A DNA stretch of 64,000 nucleotides from JAIRVZ01 sp031553415 (GTDB taxonomy: Bacteria; Bacteroidota; Bacteroidia; Bacteroidales; Azobacteroidaceae), in assembly GCA_031553415.1 (NCBI GenBank), contig JAVBLO010000027.1, positions 1 through 64,000 on the forward strand, in the 5' to 3' direction. Below are positions 47,862 through 56,370 of this stretch, piece after piece; the first letter of the stretch is position 1; each line of letters begins with the position of its first letter. Under the pieces are notes generated by a model. That model had not been told where the DNA came from. It worked only from the letters and a program-made list of their open reading frames with translations, and searched no databases. Both the position numbers and the translations under genes were made by a program.

Positions 47862-50131
47862 AAAAGATAAGATACACCCTACTACTAATTGCAAACTTTG
47901 CATTGGCAGGTATTTCATCTGCCAATACGCAAGATTTGGTGCAGTATGTAAACACCCTGCAAGGAACAGACTCGAATTTCGGCCTGAGTTACGGAAATAC
48001 TTACCCGACTACTGCATTGCCTTTTGGAATGCATTTCTGGTCGGCACAAACAGGAAAAAACGGTGACGGTTGGAAATATCAGTATTCGGCCACAACTATC
48101 CGTGGTTTTGAAGAAGTACATCAATGCAGTCCCTGGATGGGCGATTATGGCGTGTTTACATTGATGCCTGTGGCTGGGAAATTAGTAGTGAACGAACATG
48201 AAAGGGCTGCTCAATTCAGTCACAACAACGAAATTGCGAAACCTCATTATTATAAAGTTAAATTCGACAATGGAGTAACTACCGAAATTTCGCCTACGGA
48301 GCGCGCCGCTCATTTCCGCTTTTCATTCCCTAAAAACGAAGATGCTTATGTCGTTTTAGACGGATATACCAAAATGAGTTCGGTAAAAATCGACCCGAAA
48401 GCGAAACAAATCACAGGATATGTAAACAATGGAAACTTTGTCCCAAAAAATTTCAAAAACTATTTTGTGATTCAGTTCGATGAACCTTTTGAAGCATTCG
48501 GAACCTGGGAAAATGAAAAATATACCATTCAGGAAAATACTGTAGAAGCAGAAGGAAAAGGGGCCGGGGCTTACATCAGATTCAAAAAAGGCTCAGTCAT
48601 AAACGCCAGGGTAACCTCTTCTTACATCAGCCCGGAACAAGCGCAACTTGCACTGAAAAAAGAACTTGGAGCGCATAAATCGTTCGAAGATACGAAGAAA
48701 AAAGCGGCGGATGTCTGGAATCAATTGCTTGGCCGAGTGTTGGTTGAAGGTGGAACAAAAGAGCAAATAGAAACGTTTTATTCCTGCCTTTTCAGGGCAA
48801 ACCTTTTCTCCCGCAAATTCTATGAACTGGATGTGAATGATAAACCTTATTATTATAGTCCTTATGACGGTGAAGTACATCAAGGATATATGTTTACTGA
48901 TAACGGATTCTGGGATACTTTCCGTTCTCAGTTTCCTCTGACGAATATTCTTCATCCCACCATGCAGGGACAGTATATGAATGCCTTGCTCGATGCGCAG
49001 GAACAATGCGGATGGTTTCCTTCCTGGTCGGCTCCCGGTGAAACCGGCGGGATGCTTGGTAACCATGCTATTTCGCTTATTACTGATGCCTGGGCTAAAG
49101 GTATCCGTACCTTCGATCCGGAAAGAGCGTTAAAAGCTTATGCACACGAAGCCATGAATAAAGGCCCCTGGGGTGGCGCCAATGGCCGTCCTTGCTGGAA
49201 AGAATATTACCAGTTGGGATACATCCCTTATCCGGAATCAAGTGGTTCAACCGCTCAGACTCTCGAATCTGCTTATGATGACTGGTGCGGTTACCAATTA
49301 GCTAAAATGACAGGAAATCAATTCTACCAGGATGTTTTTGCAAGGCAGATGTATAATTACAGGAATGTATTCGATCCTTCTGTCGGATTCATGCGCGGCA
49401 GGAAAATCGATGGTTCCTGGGCTGATTTTGATGTATACGAATGGGGCGGACCCTATTGCGAAGGAAATGCCTGGCACTATACTTGGTCGGTTTTCCATGA
49501 TGTACAGGGATTAATCAACCTGATGGGAGGGAATGAAACATTTACCTTAAAAATTGATTCTGTGTTTTCAGTCCCTAACACTGTGAAATACGGAACTTAC
49601 GGAACAAAAATCCACGAAATGCTCGAAATGGAGCTGGCCAACATGGGACAATATGCCCAGGGAAACCAACCGATACAACACATGATTTATTTATACAGCT
49701 ATGCAGGACAGCCCTGGAAAACCCAATATTGGATCCGTCAGGTAATGGACAGATTGTATAATGCTACAGAAAAAGGTTATCCCGGTGATGAAGACCAGGG
49801 CGGAATGTCTTCCTGGTATGTGCTGAGCGCATTGGGTATTTACAGTGTTTGCCCGGGAACAGATGAGTATGTATTGGGAAGTCCCATATTTAAGAAAGCC
49901 ACAATTACCATGGAAGACGGCAGGAAATTTATCATTCAGGCCAATAATAACAGCAAGGAAAATGTATATATACAATCAGTATCTTTGAATGGCGCCGGAT
50001 ATACTAAAAATTTTATCCGCTATAGCGATATTGTTTCCGGAGGAATACTGAAATTGGAAATGGGTGATAAGCCTGAAAAAACAAGAGGACTTAAAGCCGG
50101 CGACAAGCCATTTTCATTGTCGAAAAAATAA
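47858..50131 (+). CDS. GH92-family enzyme with Gln at the general-acid position
   Basis: A 757-residue secreted GH92 protein (signal peptide 1-22). The family layout is kept: TYPTTALPFGMHFWS, DNGFWDTFRSQFPL and GDEDQGGMSSWYVLSALG. However, the segment reading GNEP/ANEP in the other two GH92 proteins is GNQP here, with Gln604 instead of Glu. In GH92 that glutamate is the general acid, and I recall a family member with Gln there acting on Man-alpha-1-phosphate-6-Man, where the phosphate leaving group needs no acid. A mannosyl-phosphate or other activated linkage is therefore the leading idea; an inactive binding protein is the alternative. It is translationally coupled to the SGNH-GH43 gene. 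Confidence 0.9.
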   Translation: MKKIRYTLLLIANFALAGISSANTQDLVQYVNTLQGTDSNFGLSYGNTYPTTALPFGMHFWSAQTGKNGDGWKYQYSATTIRGFEEVHQCSPWMGDYGVFTLMPVAGKLVVNEHERAAQFSHNNEIAKPHYYKVKFDNGVTTEISPTERAAHFRFSFPKNEDAYVVLDGYTKMSSVKIDPKAKQITGYVNNGNFVPKNFKNYFVIQFDEPFEAFGTWENEKYTIQENTVEAEGKGAGAYIRFKKGSVINARVTSSYISPEQAQLALKKELGAHKSFEDTKKKAADVWNQLLGRVLVEGGTKEQIETFYSCLFRANLFSRKFYELDVNDKPYYYSPYDGEVHQGYMFTDNGFWDTFRSQFPLTNILHPTMQGQYMNALLDAQEQCGWFPSWSAPGETGGMLGNHAISLITDAWAKGIRTFDPERALKAYAHEAMNKGPWGGANGRPCWKEYYQLGYIPYPESSGSTAQTLESAYDDWCGYQLAKMTGNQFYQDVFARQMYNYRNVFDPSVGFMRGRKIDGSWADFDVYEWGGPYCEGNAWHYTWSVFHDVQGLINLMGGNETFTLKIDSVFSVPNTVKYGTYGTKIHEMLEMELANMGQYAQGNQPIQHMIYLYSYAGQPWKTQYWIRQVMDRLYNATEKGYPGDEDQGGMSSWYVLSALGIYSVCPGTDEYVLGSPIFKKATITMEDGRKFIIQANNNSKENVYIQSVSLNGAGYTKNFIRYSDIVSGGILKLEMGDKPEKTRGLKAGDKPFSLSKK

Positions 50132-50145
50132 TTTGAAAAACTTTT

Positions 50146-50170
50146 GGTGGTATTGTTTCCCTTAATCGTT
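50146..50170 (+). promoter_or_regulatory. Predicted ECF-sigma promoter of the first discoidin-protein gene
   Basis: GGTGG at 50146-50150, a 16-nt spacer and CGTT at 50167-50170, 55 nt before the ATG at 50226. A 13-bp perfect inverted repeat (50152-50164 / 50172-50184) brackets the -10 element. Confidence 0.75.
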
Positions 50171-50184
50171 CTAAGGGAAACAAT
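50152..50184. promoter_or_regulatory. Perfect inverted repeat around the -10 element
   Basis: Arms ATTGTTTCCCTTA and TAAGGGAAACAAT (13 bp, perfect) flank a 7-nt centre ATCGTTC that contains the CGTT box. It could be a repressor operator, or a terminator for the GH92 gene ending 20 bp upstream, although no T-run follows it. Confidence 0.6.
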
Positions 50185-50225
50185 CTGATGTTTATATGAT
50201 TACTAACAATTAAAATTTAATTCTC

Positions 50226-52379
50226 ATGAAAAAAATTTTCTTTTCGATTTTATTTGTGTTTGGCGCCCTGTGCTCTTATGCAGGTCCATATCACTGTGGA
50301 GTGAATCAGTTGAGCAACCTGTTGGATGCGATAGAAGGACATGCCGCCGGTACTGCCATCAAAAATGCAAATGGAGAGTATAATACCGATGCCGATAAGG
50401 GATGGGAAAAATTACCGGGTATTTGCTGGAAAGTAGACGGCACTTATGGCGCACCTGGTGATGATGATAAGGTCGCATTAGAATATATTGACGCCACAAA
50501 GTTGAATTATTATCCTATTCGTTCTATTGATTGGAGCAATAAAGGTTATGTACAATTGCCAGGTGTCGATATTGTATTAGAACAACCGGCAGATTTCACT
50601 GATACAAGTTTTGCCGATCGCAATGAATTGCGTTGGTTGAAGTTCATCAATTTTTCAGGAAATCAATTCCATTCTATTACAATTAAGGGCTCGAACCGGC
50701 TCGAACAACTGACATCTATTAATTTATCTAACATCCCTACTTTGGAACATCTGGAAATTAAAGATTGTACTAATGCAGTGGTAGATCTTACAAATAATAA
50801 GTTATCTTTCAGTAAACTTTTTGATTTAACAGAAAATATTAGTGGAGTTGCAAATGTGCTTAAAGCTAATCAGGGAGATATCGAAGTCGCATTTCCAAGA
50901 GGAGCGGTTGATTTTACGGATGAATATGAGTTTCCCAGAAGTTATACCCGGTATTCATTTACAACAATGGAAGGAGCCGCCATTACACCGGCGACAAATA
51001 ACGGACAAGGTTTGTTTAGTTTTGGAAGCGAATATGAAGGCAAAACTATCAAATGTATAATGAAAAATGCTTATTTCCCTGAATTTGAGCAAAATGGTCT
51101 TGTGTACTTAGTTACATTAACAAGTGATCCGTTATCTCTTAAATCAGTAGCAATATCTCCCACAGTTCCTACTGCTTATCAAAATGAAGCTTTTAGCTTT
51201 AAAGCTACAACTTTGAATTTCAATAATGAGCCTGCAGAAAGTGTAACTGCAAAATGGGAAGTTGTAACAGGCAACGGAACTTTCTCCGATGCCAATGCTT
51301 TTACAACTGCGTTTACCCCGTCGACTTCCGGTAATGTTGAAATCAAATGTGTTGTTACTCAAAAAAGAAGCGACAAAAATGATGTTGTAGTGGAAAAATC
51401 TCTTTCATTCAACGTAAATCCTGCCCGTGTTGTATCGGATATTAAGGCAAGTTTCGACCTTTTAGTATACCTGACAGGTGAAGAAGCTAAATTTACAATT
51501 GAAGTAACAGACCAATACGGAACTTATCCCGGTAAAACCGATGGCATTCAAATTAGTGCAAATATGGGTGAGTTTGATATTGCAAACAAAATTTATTACT
51601 GCAATCAACCTGGGTTTGTAACAGTTACCTTTAAGGCAAACGATGCTGTTGTAACACAGGATTTATTGATTCTTGAAAATGATCCGTTAGATGCTGTTGT
51701 CTCAGATTTCAGTTCGGAAGAAGAGCCCAAAGATAGCGGACTGACAGGGCCTGCCAGTCTGGTTGTCGATGGAAACCATGCTTCACGTTGGGCTGCATCC
51801 CAACATGCAGTTGAAGGGGTAAGTCCTTTGAATGAAAATAATAGAAGAGATTATCCTGAATATTTAGTTCTTGACTTGGGAGAAGCAACAGATATATGTA
51901 TGGTAGAAGTTGACTGGGAAACATCAAGAGCATTGGATTGGACATTGTCTGTGTCTTCAGATGGCAATCTTTGGGAAGTTTACGGAGCTGATGAGCCAGT
52001 GGATATGGGAGGTGGCCACTATATCAGCCGCTTGATCGGAGAAGCAAAAGCCAGATATATCAAGCTTGATTGTTTGGAAAGAAATAATAATTTAGGTGGA
52101 ATGTGGAATTTCTCTGTTTTTGAGATTACGACTTATGCAGGGCGTTTCCCTAATGCTACGAAAAAAGTTATCAACAACTCTGGAGTATCTTACGATGGAA
52201 CTCAATTGAATATCCTGAGCGAAGGTAAAGTTTCTACTGTTGTTTATTCTATCGCCGGACAGCAGGTATTAACCAGTGATGCTTCTTCTGTCAATGTTTC
52301 TTCTTTGAATAAAGGATGTTATATTGCTAAGATAATCAACGAAAACGGAACTGTTTCTACTTTCAAATTTGTAAAGTAA
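50226..52379 (+). CDS. T9SS-exported LRR/Ig/discoidin-domain protein
   Basis: A 717-residue secreted protein with a signal peptide (1-19). A leucine-rich-repeat-like part covers about 130-195 (LRWLKFINFSGNQF, LTSINLSNIPTLEHLEI). An Ig-like domain at about 300-395 opens with LKSVAISPTVPTAYQNEAFS. A discoidin/F5-8C domain covers about 495-640 (LVVDGNHASRWAAS, YLVLDLGEATDI, ARYIKLDCLER). The T9SS type A sorting domain is about 648-717. No catalytic domain is visible, so a surface glycan-binding role is inferred. A paralogue with the same layout is at 53864. It is preceded by an ECF-type promoter. Confidence 0.8.
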   Translation: MKKIFFSILFVFGALCSYAGPYHCGVNQLSNLLDAIEGHAAGTAIKNANGEYNTDADKGWEKLPGICWKVDGTYGAPGDDDKVALEYIDATKLNYYPIRSIDWSNKGYVQLPGVDIVLEQPADFTDTSFADRNELRWLKFINFSGNQFHSITIKGSNRLEQLTSINLSNIPTLEHLEIKDCTNAVVDLTNNKLSFSKLFDLTENISGVANVLKANQGDIEVAFPRGAVDFTDEYEFPRSYTRYSFTTMEGAAITPATNNGQGLFSFGSEYEGKTIKCIMKNAYFPEFEQNGLVYLVTLTSDPLSLKSVAISPTVPTAYQNEAFSFKATTLNFNNEPAESVTAKWEVVTGNGTFSDANAFTTAFTPSTSGNVEIKCVVTQKRSDKNDVVVEKSLSFNVNPARVVSDIKASFDLLVYLTGEEAKFTIEVTDQYGTYPGKTDGIQISANMGEFDIANKIYYCNQPGFVTVTFKANDAVVTQDLLILENDPLDAVVSDFSSEEEPKDSGLTGPASLVVDGNHASRWAASQHAVEGVSPLNENNRRDYPEYLVLDLGEATDICMVEVDWETSRALDWTLSVSSDGNLWEVYGADEPVDMGGGHYISRLIGEAKARYIKLDCLERNNNLGGMWNFSVFEITTYAGRFPNATKKVINNSGVSYDGTQLNILSEGKVSTVVYSIAGQQVLTSDASSVNVSSLNKGCYIAKIINENGTVSTFKFVK

Positions 52380-52390
52380 TTATGTTTTAG

Positions 52391-52410
52391 CAGAACCATA
52401 CCGGGTTCTG
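52391..52410. terminator. Possible hairpin terminator
   Basis: CAGAACC and GGTTCTG form a 7-bp stem with a 6-nt loop, 12 bp after the stop of the discoidin-protein gene. There is no strong T-run. The larger inverted repeat at 52429-52497 follows immediately and may do the main work. Confidence 0.4.
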
Positions 52411-52428
52411 ATTGAGTTATTTGAAAAG

Positions 52429-52497
52429 AGGCTGTCTCAAAAAGCCACGAATTGCACGGAACAAAATTCGTGGCTAATGGCTTTTGAAGACAGCTTC
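52429..52497. repeat. Inverted repeat of the TGTCTCAAAA...CACGAATT family
   Basis: The left part reads GGCTGTCTCAAAAAGCC then ACGAATT. The right part returns AATTCGTGGC, then GGCTTTTGAAGACAGC, followed by a T-rich stretch (52497-52505). It shares its outer and inner sequence words with the repeat at 4367-4490. It likely acts as a terminator. Confidence 0.65.
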
Positions 52498-52603
52498 TTT
52501 TTTTATGTAAGGGCCTGTTTAATTTTTAAAAGATAAAGATGTAGATACATTCGTTCTTAATTGTGAGATATCATGATTCCTAATTTCTTAAATCTGGTGG
52601 CAA

Positions 52604-53824
52604 TTGGAAAAAAATAATAATAGCTCGAAATTCAGGGCTGAAAATTTGTTTATACTGATATTGTTATATGTTTCGGCAGTCCATGCTGCGAAACCTCTTA
52701 GTAGTGAGGCTCAAATCAGCTTGTTGATAGGAGAACCTAACAATACCTCAATCTTTTCCATATTCGGTCATGCTTCCCTGAGGGTTAATGACCCGGAGTT
52801 GAATCTTGACTACATTCTTAATTATGGAGTTTTCGATAGCTCCAATACGGAAAATATCCTGCATTTAATCAAAGGAAATTTATATTGTGAACTTTGGGTG
52901 TATGACACTCCGGAATATCTGGAAATCAGCAGGCAAAAAGGAGTACAGCTCAGGGAACATATACTGAACCTGACACCTGCAGAAAAAGAAACGCTTTGGC
53001 AGCACCTGATTGAGATGGGGAAATCTCAAAAAGGAATGTACCATTACGATATTTTCCGCACGAATTGCGCTACACTTCCTCTTAAATCAATAGAGGGAGC
53101 TATTTCCGGCGGTATCGTATATGCGAATCCTGTGGTAAATCCTTCAGACAGTTACAGTGTTCTGGGAGAACCATACCTGAATAACCATCCCTGGCCTCTT
53201 TTCCTTAGTTTTTTATTTTTCGGCGACTCTATTTATGATCCCCTTACATTCAAGGAAACATTGTTTCTTCCCGGCAACTTGGAAAAAGCTTTTGAATCGG
53301 CCACAATTACAATCGGTGCTGAAAGCCGGCCATTGATACAATCATCTCACCTATTGATTGAGGGCTCAAGCCAGGAAACTGTCCGTCCGTTTTTTACTCC
53401 CCAAGTGATCGGTTGGATATTATTCCTCATCATTATATCATTATCTTTGATTGAATGGAAAAAGAAAAAGTATTTCAGGGTTGTGGATTACATTTTGTTT
53501 GGAATTGCCGGCATATTCGGTCTTATAATCTTTTTGCTGAATACGGTTTTTGTCGAATGGTACACGTGGTTTGGTTATAACCTGATTTGGTTGCATCCCC
53601 TGCATTTGGTTGCCATTGTTCTTTTTGCCAATAAAAAATTATACAAACAGGCATATTATTATCATATATTCAACCTTCTGACATTGGCTGTGGCAGCTGT
53701 GGTTATTTATAAAATCGACAAAGGCGTTTTGGTTATATATGAAAAAATGGTAGCGCCTTATATGTTGATGCTGACCAGCCGTTCGGTCTTTGGTTTGATT
53801 AGATATTACAGAAAAATAAAATAA
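52604..53824 (+). CDS. DUF4105 membrane protein
   Basis: A 406-residue protein with a signal-like N-terminal hydrophobic segment (15-29). The periplasmic DUF4105 domain has FSIFGHASLRV with His56 and DIFRTNCATLP with Cys155, residues placed like a Cys-His hydrolase pair. About four membrane helices occupy the C-terminal 140 residues (LIIISLSLIEW, YILFGIAGIFGLIIFLLN and so on). Function is unknown; a papain/NlpC-type amidase or acyl-processing role is only a structural guess. The start is TTG at 52604, since no ATG sits near the N-terminus in frame. It lies between two paralogous T9SS cargo genes, 39 bp before the second. Confidence 0.75.
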   Translation: MEKNNNSSKFRAENLFILILLYVSAVHAAKPLSSEAQISLLIGEPNNTSIFSIFGHASLRVNDPELNLDYILNYGVFDSSNTENILHLIKGNLYCELWVYDTPEYLEISRQKGVQLREHILNLTPAEKETLWQHLIEMGKSQKGMYHYDIFRTNCATLPLKSIEGAISGGIVYANPVVNPSDSYSVLGEPYLNNHPWPLFLSFLFFGDSIYDPLTFKETLFLPGNLEKAFESATITIGAESRPLIQSSHLLIEGSSQETVRPFFTPQVIGWILFLIIISLSLIEWKKKKYFRVVDYILFGIAGIFGLIIFLLNTVFVEWYTWFGYNLIWLHPLHLVAIVLFANKKLYKQAYYYHIFNLLTLAVAAVVIYKIDKGVLVIYEKMVAPYMLMLTSRSVFGLIRYYRKIK

Positions 53825-53863
53825 TCTTTATAAATCGGATTTACTAACTTAAAAAAAATTATC

Positions 53864-55957
53864 ATGAAAAAAATTTTCTTATCAATTTTTCTTTTTTGTG
53901 GTGCAATGTTTGTGCATGCAGGAGGAGTTTACTACCTTGGTAGAAATCAGTTGACAGAATTGATTCAATCAGTTGAAAGCAAAGATAGAGTTGCACTTCC
54001 TGTGCCAACCAAAGAAAAAGAAGAAGATGGGGATACTTGGAAAGATGCAATGTATGGTATTACTTGGTCTGAAAAATTCAAACCAGCTTATAGAGAAGGA
54101 GCAACGGATGATTATAAAGCTGCTAATCAAATAAACTGGGCTGGTAAAAAATATTTACAAAAAGAGAATACTCCAATTGTTATGAAGCAATCAGTTTTAA
54201 CGGATGCAGCTGTTGCAGAAAAAAATGATTTAAGATATTTGAATTCAATAAATTTTTCTGATAATAATTTATGCGATCTTACTTTTGATGCAAATAATCA
54301 GCCTTGGGTAGCATCATCTTTATTATTTGACTTATCCAATAACATTGGAGAAGAAGGTAAGACAACGTGGAAAAAAATTGCTGTAAAAAATTTTGTAAAT
54401 CCTTCTATCGTAACAGTTGATATCAGCAACAATAATTTGTCTTTTGCCGCATTTGAAGCGCTTACTCTGAATGTCCAATCGGGAATCAATGTTATTTATA
54501 CTCCTCAAACAATAAATAAAACAGCTGTTTTCCCTACTGTAGATCTTAATGCAGAGTTTTATTCTGCACAAACTGCATACACATTCTATTATAATGATGT
54601 AGAACTTGTAGCAGAAACAGATTATACTGATAATGCAGATGGTACATTTACATTTAAGCCGGAATACCTCAACAAAACAATCTCTTGTAAATTAACAGAT
54701 CCAACATTTACTGTTTTTGACTTTAGTACAAACAGCATAGAATACAAGATTGCATTAGCAGGTAATCCGGCAGAACTTGCATCTGTTAATATTACCCCTA
54801 AAGCTTCAAATGCTTTTATTGGAGAACCGGTTCAGTTTACAGCTACAGCATCAAATTATGAGAATCAACCGGCCGCAGGTGTTACTTACCTTTGGTCATG
54901 CCCTGCAGGTGCAGGTAGCTTTGATAATGCAACATCTGCCACTCCGAAATTCACACCTTCAATTGCCGGAAATGTCGAAATTAAATGTGTTGCTACTCAA
55001 GGAAGTATTGAGAAAGACAATGCTGTAACAATTACTCCTGTCGCCGTAAATACTTTAGAATTAGTATTCAACCAATTCTACAATGATATTCATGTTCAAT
55101 CAGAAGTAATTACTGTTCCTGTAAAGGTTAACGGAACAGAAATTACACGTGCCACTTTCTTAAACGCCCTTACTCTTGGAGATGATTTAGCTATTCAAAA
55201 TGGTAAATTAGTATATACGCCTTCAAGCACAGGAAGCAAATCTGTAAGTGTTAGCTTGGGTAGTGTTTCTTCTGTTGTGAAAACTCTGATAGTAGTTGAT
55301 AATAATCCGATTAGCAAATTAGGAATGACAGTTATTAAAGCTTCATCGGAAGATACTCAAGGTCATACTCAAGGTAAAATTATAGATGGCGACGATAGTG
55401 GTGATAGTCGGTGGGCAGCTACTGGTCAGGGACAAGAATGGATAACAATTGATCTGGGGAATTGGTATAATTTGAATATGCTTCAAATTAATTGGGAAAC
55501 TGCAAGTGCCGGAAAATATGATATTTATTACGGAGGAGACCTGGATAATTTGCTACGTCTTGCAGGACAAGAAGGTGTATCTATGGGACCAGTCAAAACA
55601 AGGATTAATTGTTCTTCTACGGCGACCCGTTATATAAAAATCCTTTGTTTGGAACGATTCTCCGGAAGTTTTTATGAATATTCAATATATGAAATTTACG
55701 CTTATGGAACTCTTACCAGTGACCCAGGTACCGGCTTCAAAAACTCACTCCAAAACTCCGGCATTTCTTATGCCGACAACGAGTTAAGTATTAATGCTGA
55801 AGGATCTGTTTCAACAACAATTTATTCTGTTTCCGGACAAAAAATATTGGCTACCAGCGAATCAACCATCAATGTTTCTGCTTTGGCGGCAGGTTGCTAC
55901 ATTGTCAAAGTAATCAATGAAAACGGAACAGCAACAACTGCTAAATTCGTTAAATAA
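53864..55957 (+). CDS. T9SS-exported Ig/discoidin-domain protein, paralogue of the 50226 gene
   Basis: A 697-residue secreted protein (signal peptide 1-19) with the same plan as the protein at 50226: a NQL-type N-terminal region, an LRR-like stretch (LRYLNSINFSDNNLCDLTF), and an Ig-like domain (LASVNITPKASNAFIGEPVQFTAT). A discoidin domain (about 490-620: IIDGDDSGDSRWAAT, EWITIDLGNWYNL, TRYIKILCLERF) and a T9SS sorting domain (about 630-697) follow. The final ~20 residues are nearly the same in both proteins. It has no ECF-type motif of its own and follows DUF4105 by 39 bp, so it may be read from an upstream promoter. A strong terminator follows. Confidence 0.8.
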   Translation: MKKIFLSIFLFCGAMFVHAGGVYYLGRNQLTELIQSVESKDRVALPVPTKEKEEDGDTWKDAMYGITWSEKFKPAYREGATDDYKAANQINWAGKKYLQKENTPIVMKQSVLTDAAVAEKNDLRYLNSINFSDNNLCDLTFDANNQPWVASSLLFDLSNNIGEEGKTTWKKIAVKNFVNPSIVTVDISNNNLSFAAFEALTLNVQSGINVIYTPQTINKTAVFPTVDLNAEFYSAQTAYTFYYNDVELVAETDYTDNADGTFTFKPEYLNKTISCKLTDPTFTVFDFSTNSIEYKIALAGNPAELASVNITPKASNAFIGEPVQFTATASNYENQPAAGVTYLWSCPAGAGSFDNATSATPKFTPSIAGNVEIKCVATQGSIEKDNAVTITPVAVNTLELVFNQFYNDIHVQSEVITVPVKVNGTEITRATFLNALTLGDDLAIQNGKLVYTPSSTGSKSVSVSLGSVSSVVKTLIVVDNNPISKLGMTVIKASSEDTQGHTQGKIIDGDDSGDSRWAATGQGQEWITIDLGNWYNLNMLQINWETASAGKYDIYYGGDLDNLLRLAGQEGVSMGPVKTRINCSSTATRYIKILCLERFSGSFYEYSIYEIYAYGTLTSDPGTGFKNSLQNSGISYADNELSINAEGSVSTTIYSVSGQKILATSESTINVSALAAGCYIVKVINENGTATTAKFVK

Positions 55958-55981
55958 AAACAAATCTTTGAACTCTTATAA

Positions 55982-56016
55982 AACGGGAGTTGCAGACATG
56001 CTGCAACTCCCGTTTG
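55982..56016 (+). terminator. Strong intrinsic terminator
   Basis: A perfect 15-bp stem (AAACGGGAGTTGCAG / CTGCAACTCCCGTTT) with a 5-nt loop (55997-56001). A T-rich run follows at 56024-56035. It ends the transcript of the discoidin-protein gene. Confidence 0.88.
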
Positions 56017-56137
56017 CATTGGCTTTTTTCTTTTCTAAAAATATGTTTTTTAACATAAAAAAATAACAATCAAAAAGGAAAAAATCTCCAAAAAACAGGG
56101 AAAAATCAATTTTTTATTTTGACAAAAAGGAGGAAAA

Positions 56138-56254
56138 ATGATTCAAAAAACAATAAAAAGAAAGTATGATTTTTTGAGAAAGAAAAAATTCAATAACTCT
56201 TTGAGTTGTTTTCATAACTCTTTGAGTTATTTTTACGATTCACGTGAGTTGTGA
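56138..56254 (+). CDS. Possible 38-residue basic peptide with internal repeat
   Basis: ATG at 56138 is preceded by an unusually good Shine-Dalgarno-like AAGGAGG five bases upstream, which is rare in Bacteroidota. The frame encodes a lysine-rich start (MIQKTIKRKYDFLRKKK) followed by repeated NSLS.F units. These units are simply the translation of the AACTCTTTGAGTT DNA repeats. The frame stops at TGA 56252-56254. It may be coincidental, or a leader peptide whose DNA also carries protein-binding sites. Confidence 0.25.
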   Translation: MIQKTIKRKYDFLRKKKFNNSLSCFHNSLSYFYDSREL

Positions 56255-56274
56255 TCACAACTCAAAGAGTTATT
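56192..56274. repeat. Palindromic repeat array AACTC-TTT-GAGTT
   Basis: AACTCTTTGAGTT occurs at 56195-56207 and 56216-56228, and its inverse within 56257-56274. A variant around TCACGTGA sits at 56240-56247. The first and last copies form a perfect 18-bp inverted pair (56192-56209 / 56257-56274). A separate perfect 20-bp palindrome centred on TGATCA spans 56245-56264. The copies are about 21 bp apart, close to two helical turns, as for dimeric DNA-binding sites. The array is in the gap between the discoidin-protein gene and the HU-family gene. Confidence 0.75.
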
Positions 56275-56370
56275 TTGACTTATTTTAAGTGTTTTGTTTG
56301 TATATTTAAGTATATGCAAAAAAAAAGCCGGCACCTCGCGCTGCCGACCCTTTTGTTATTTGACAATTTG

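Noticed and set aside
56192..56274. CRISPR array
   Set aside because: Only three to four short dyad repeats, in mixed orientation, with spacers under 10 nt and no cas genes.
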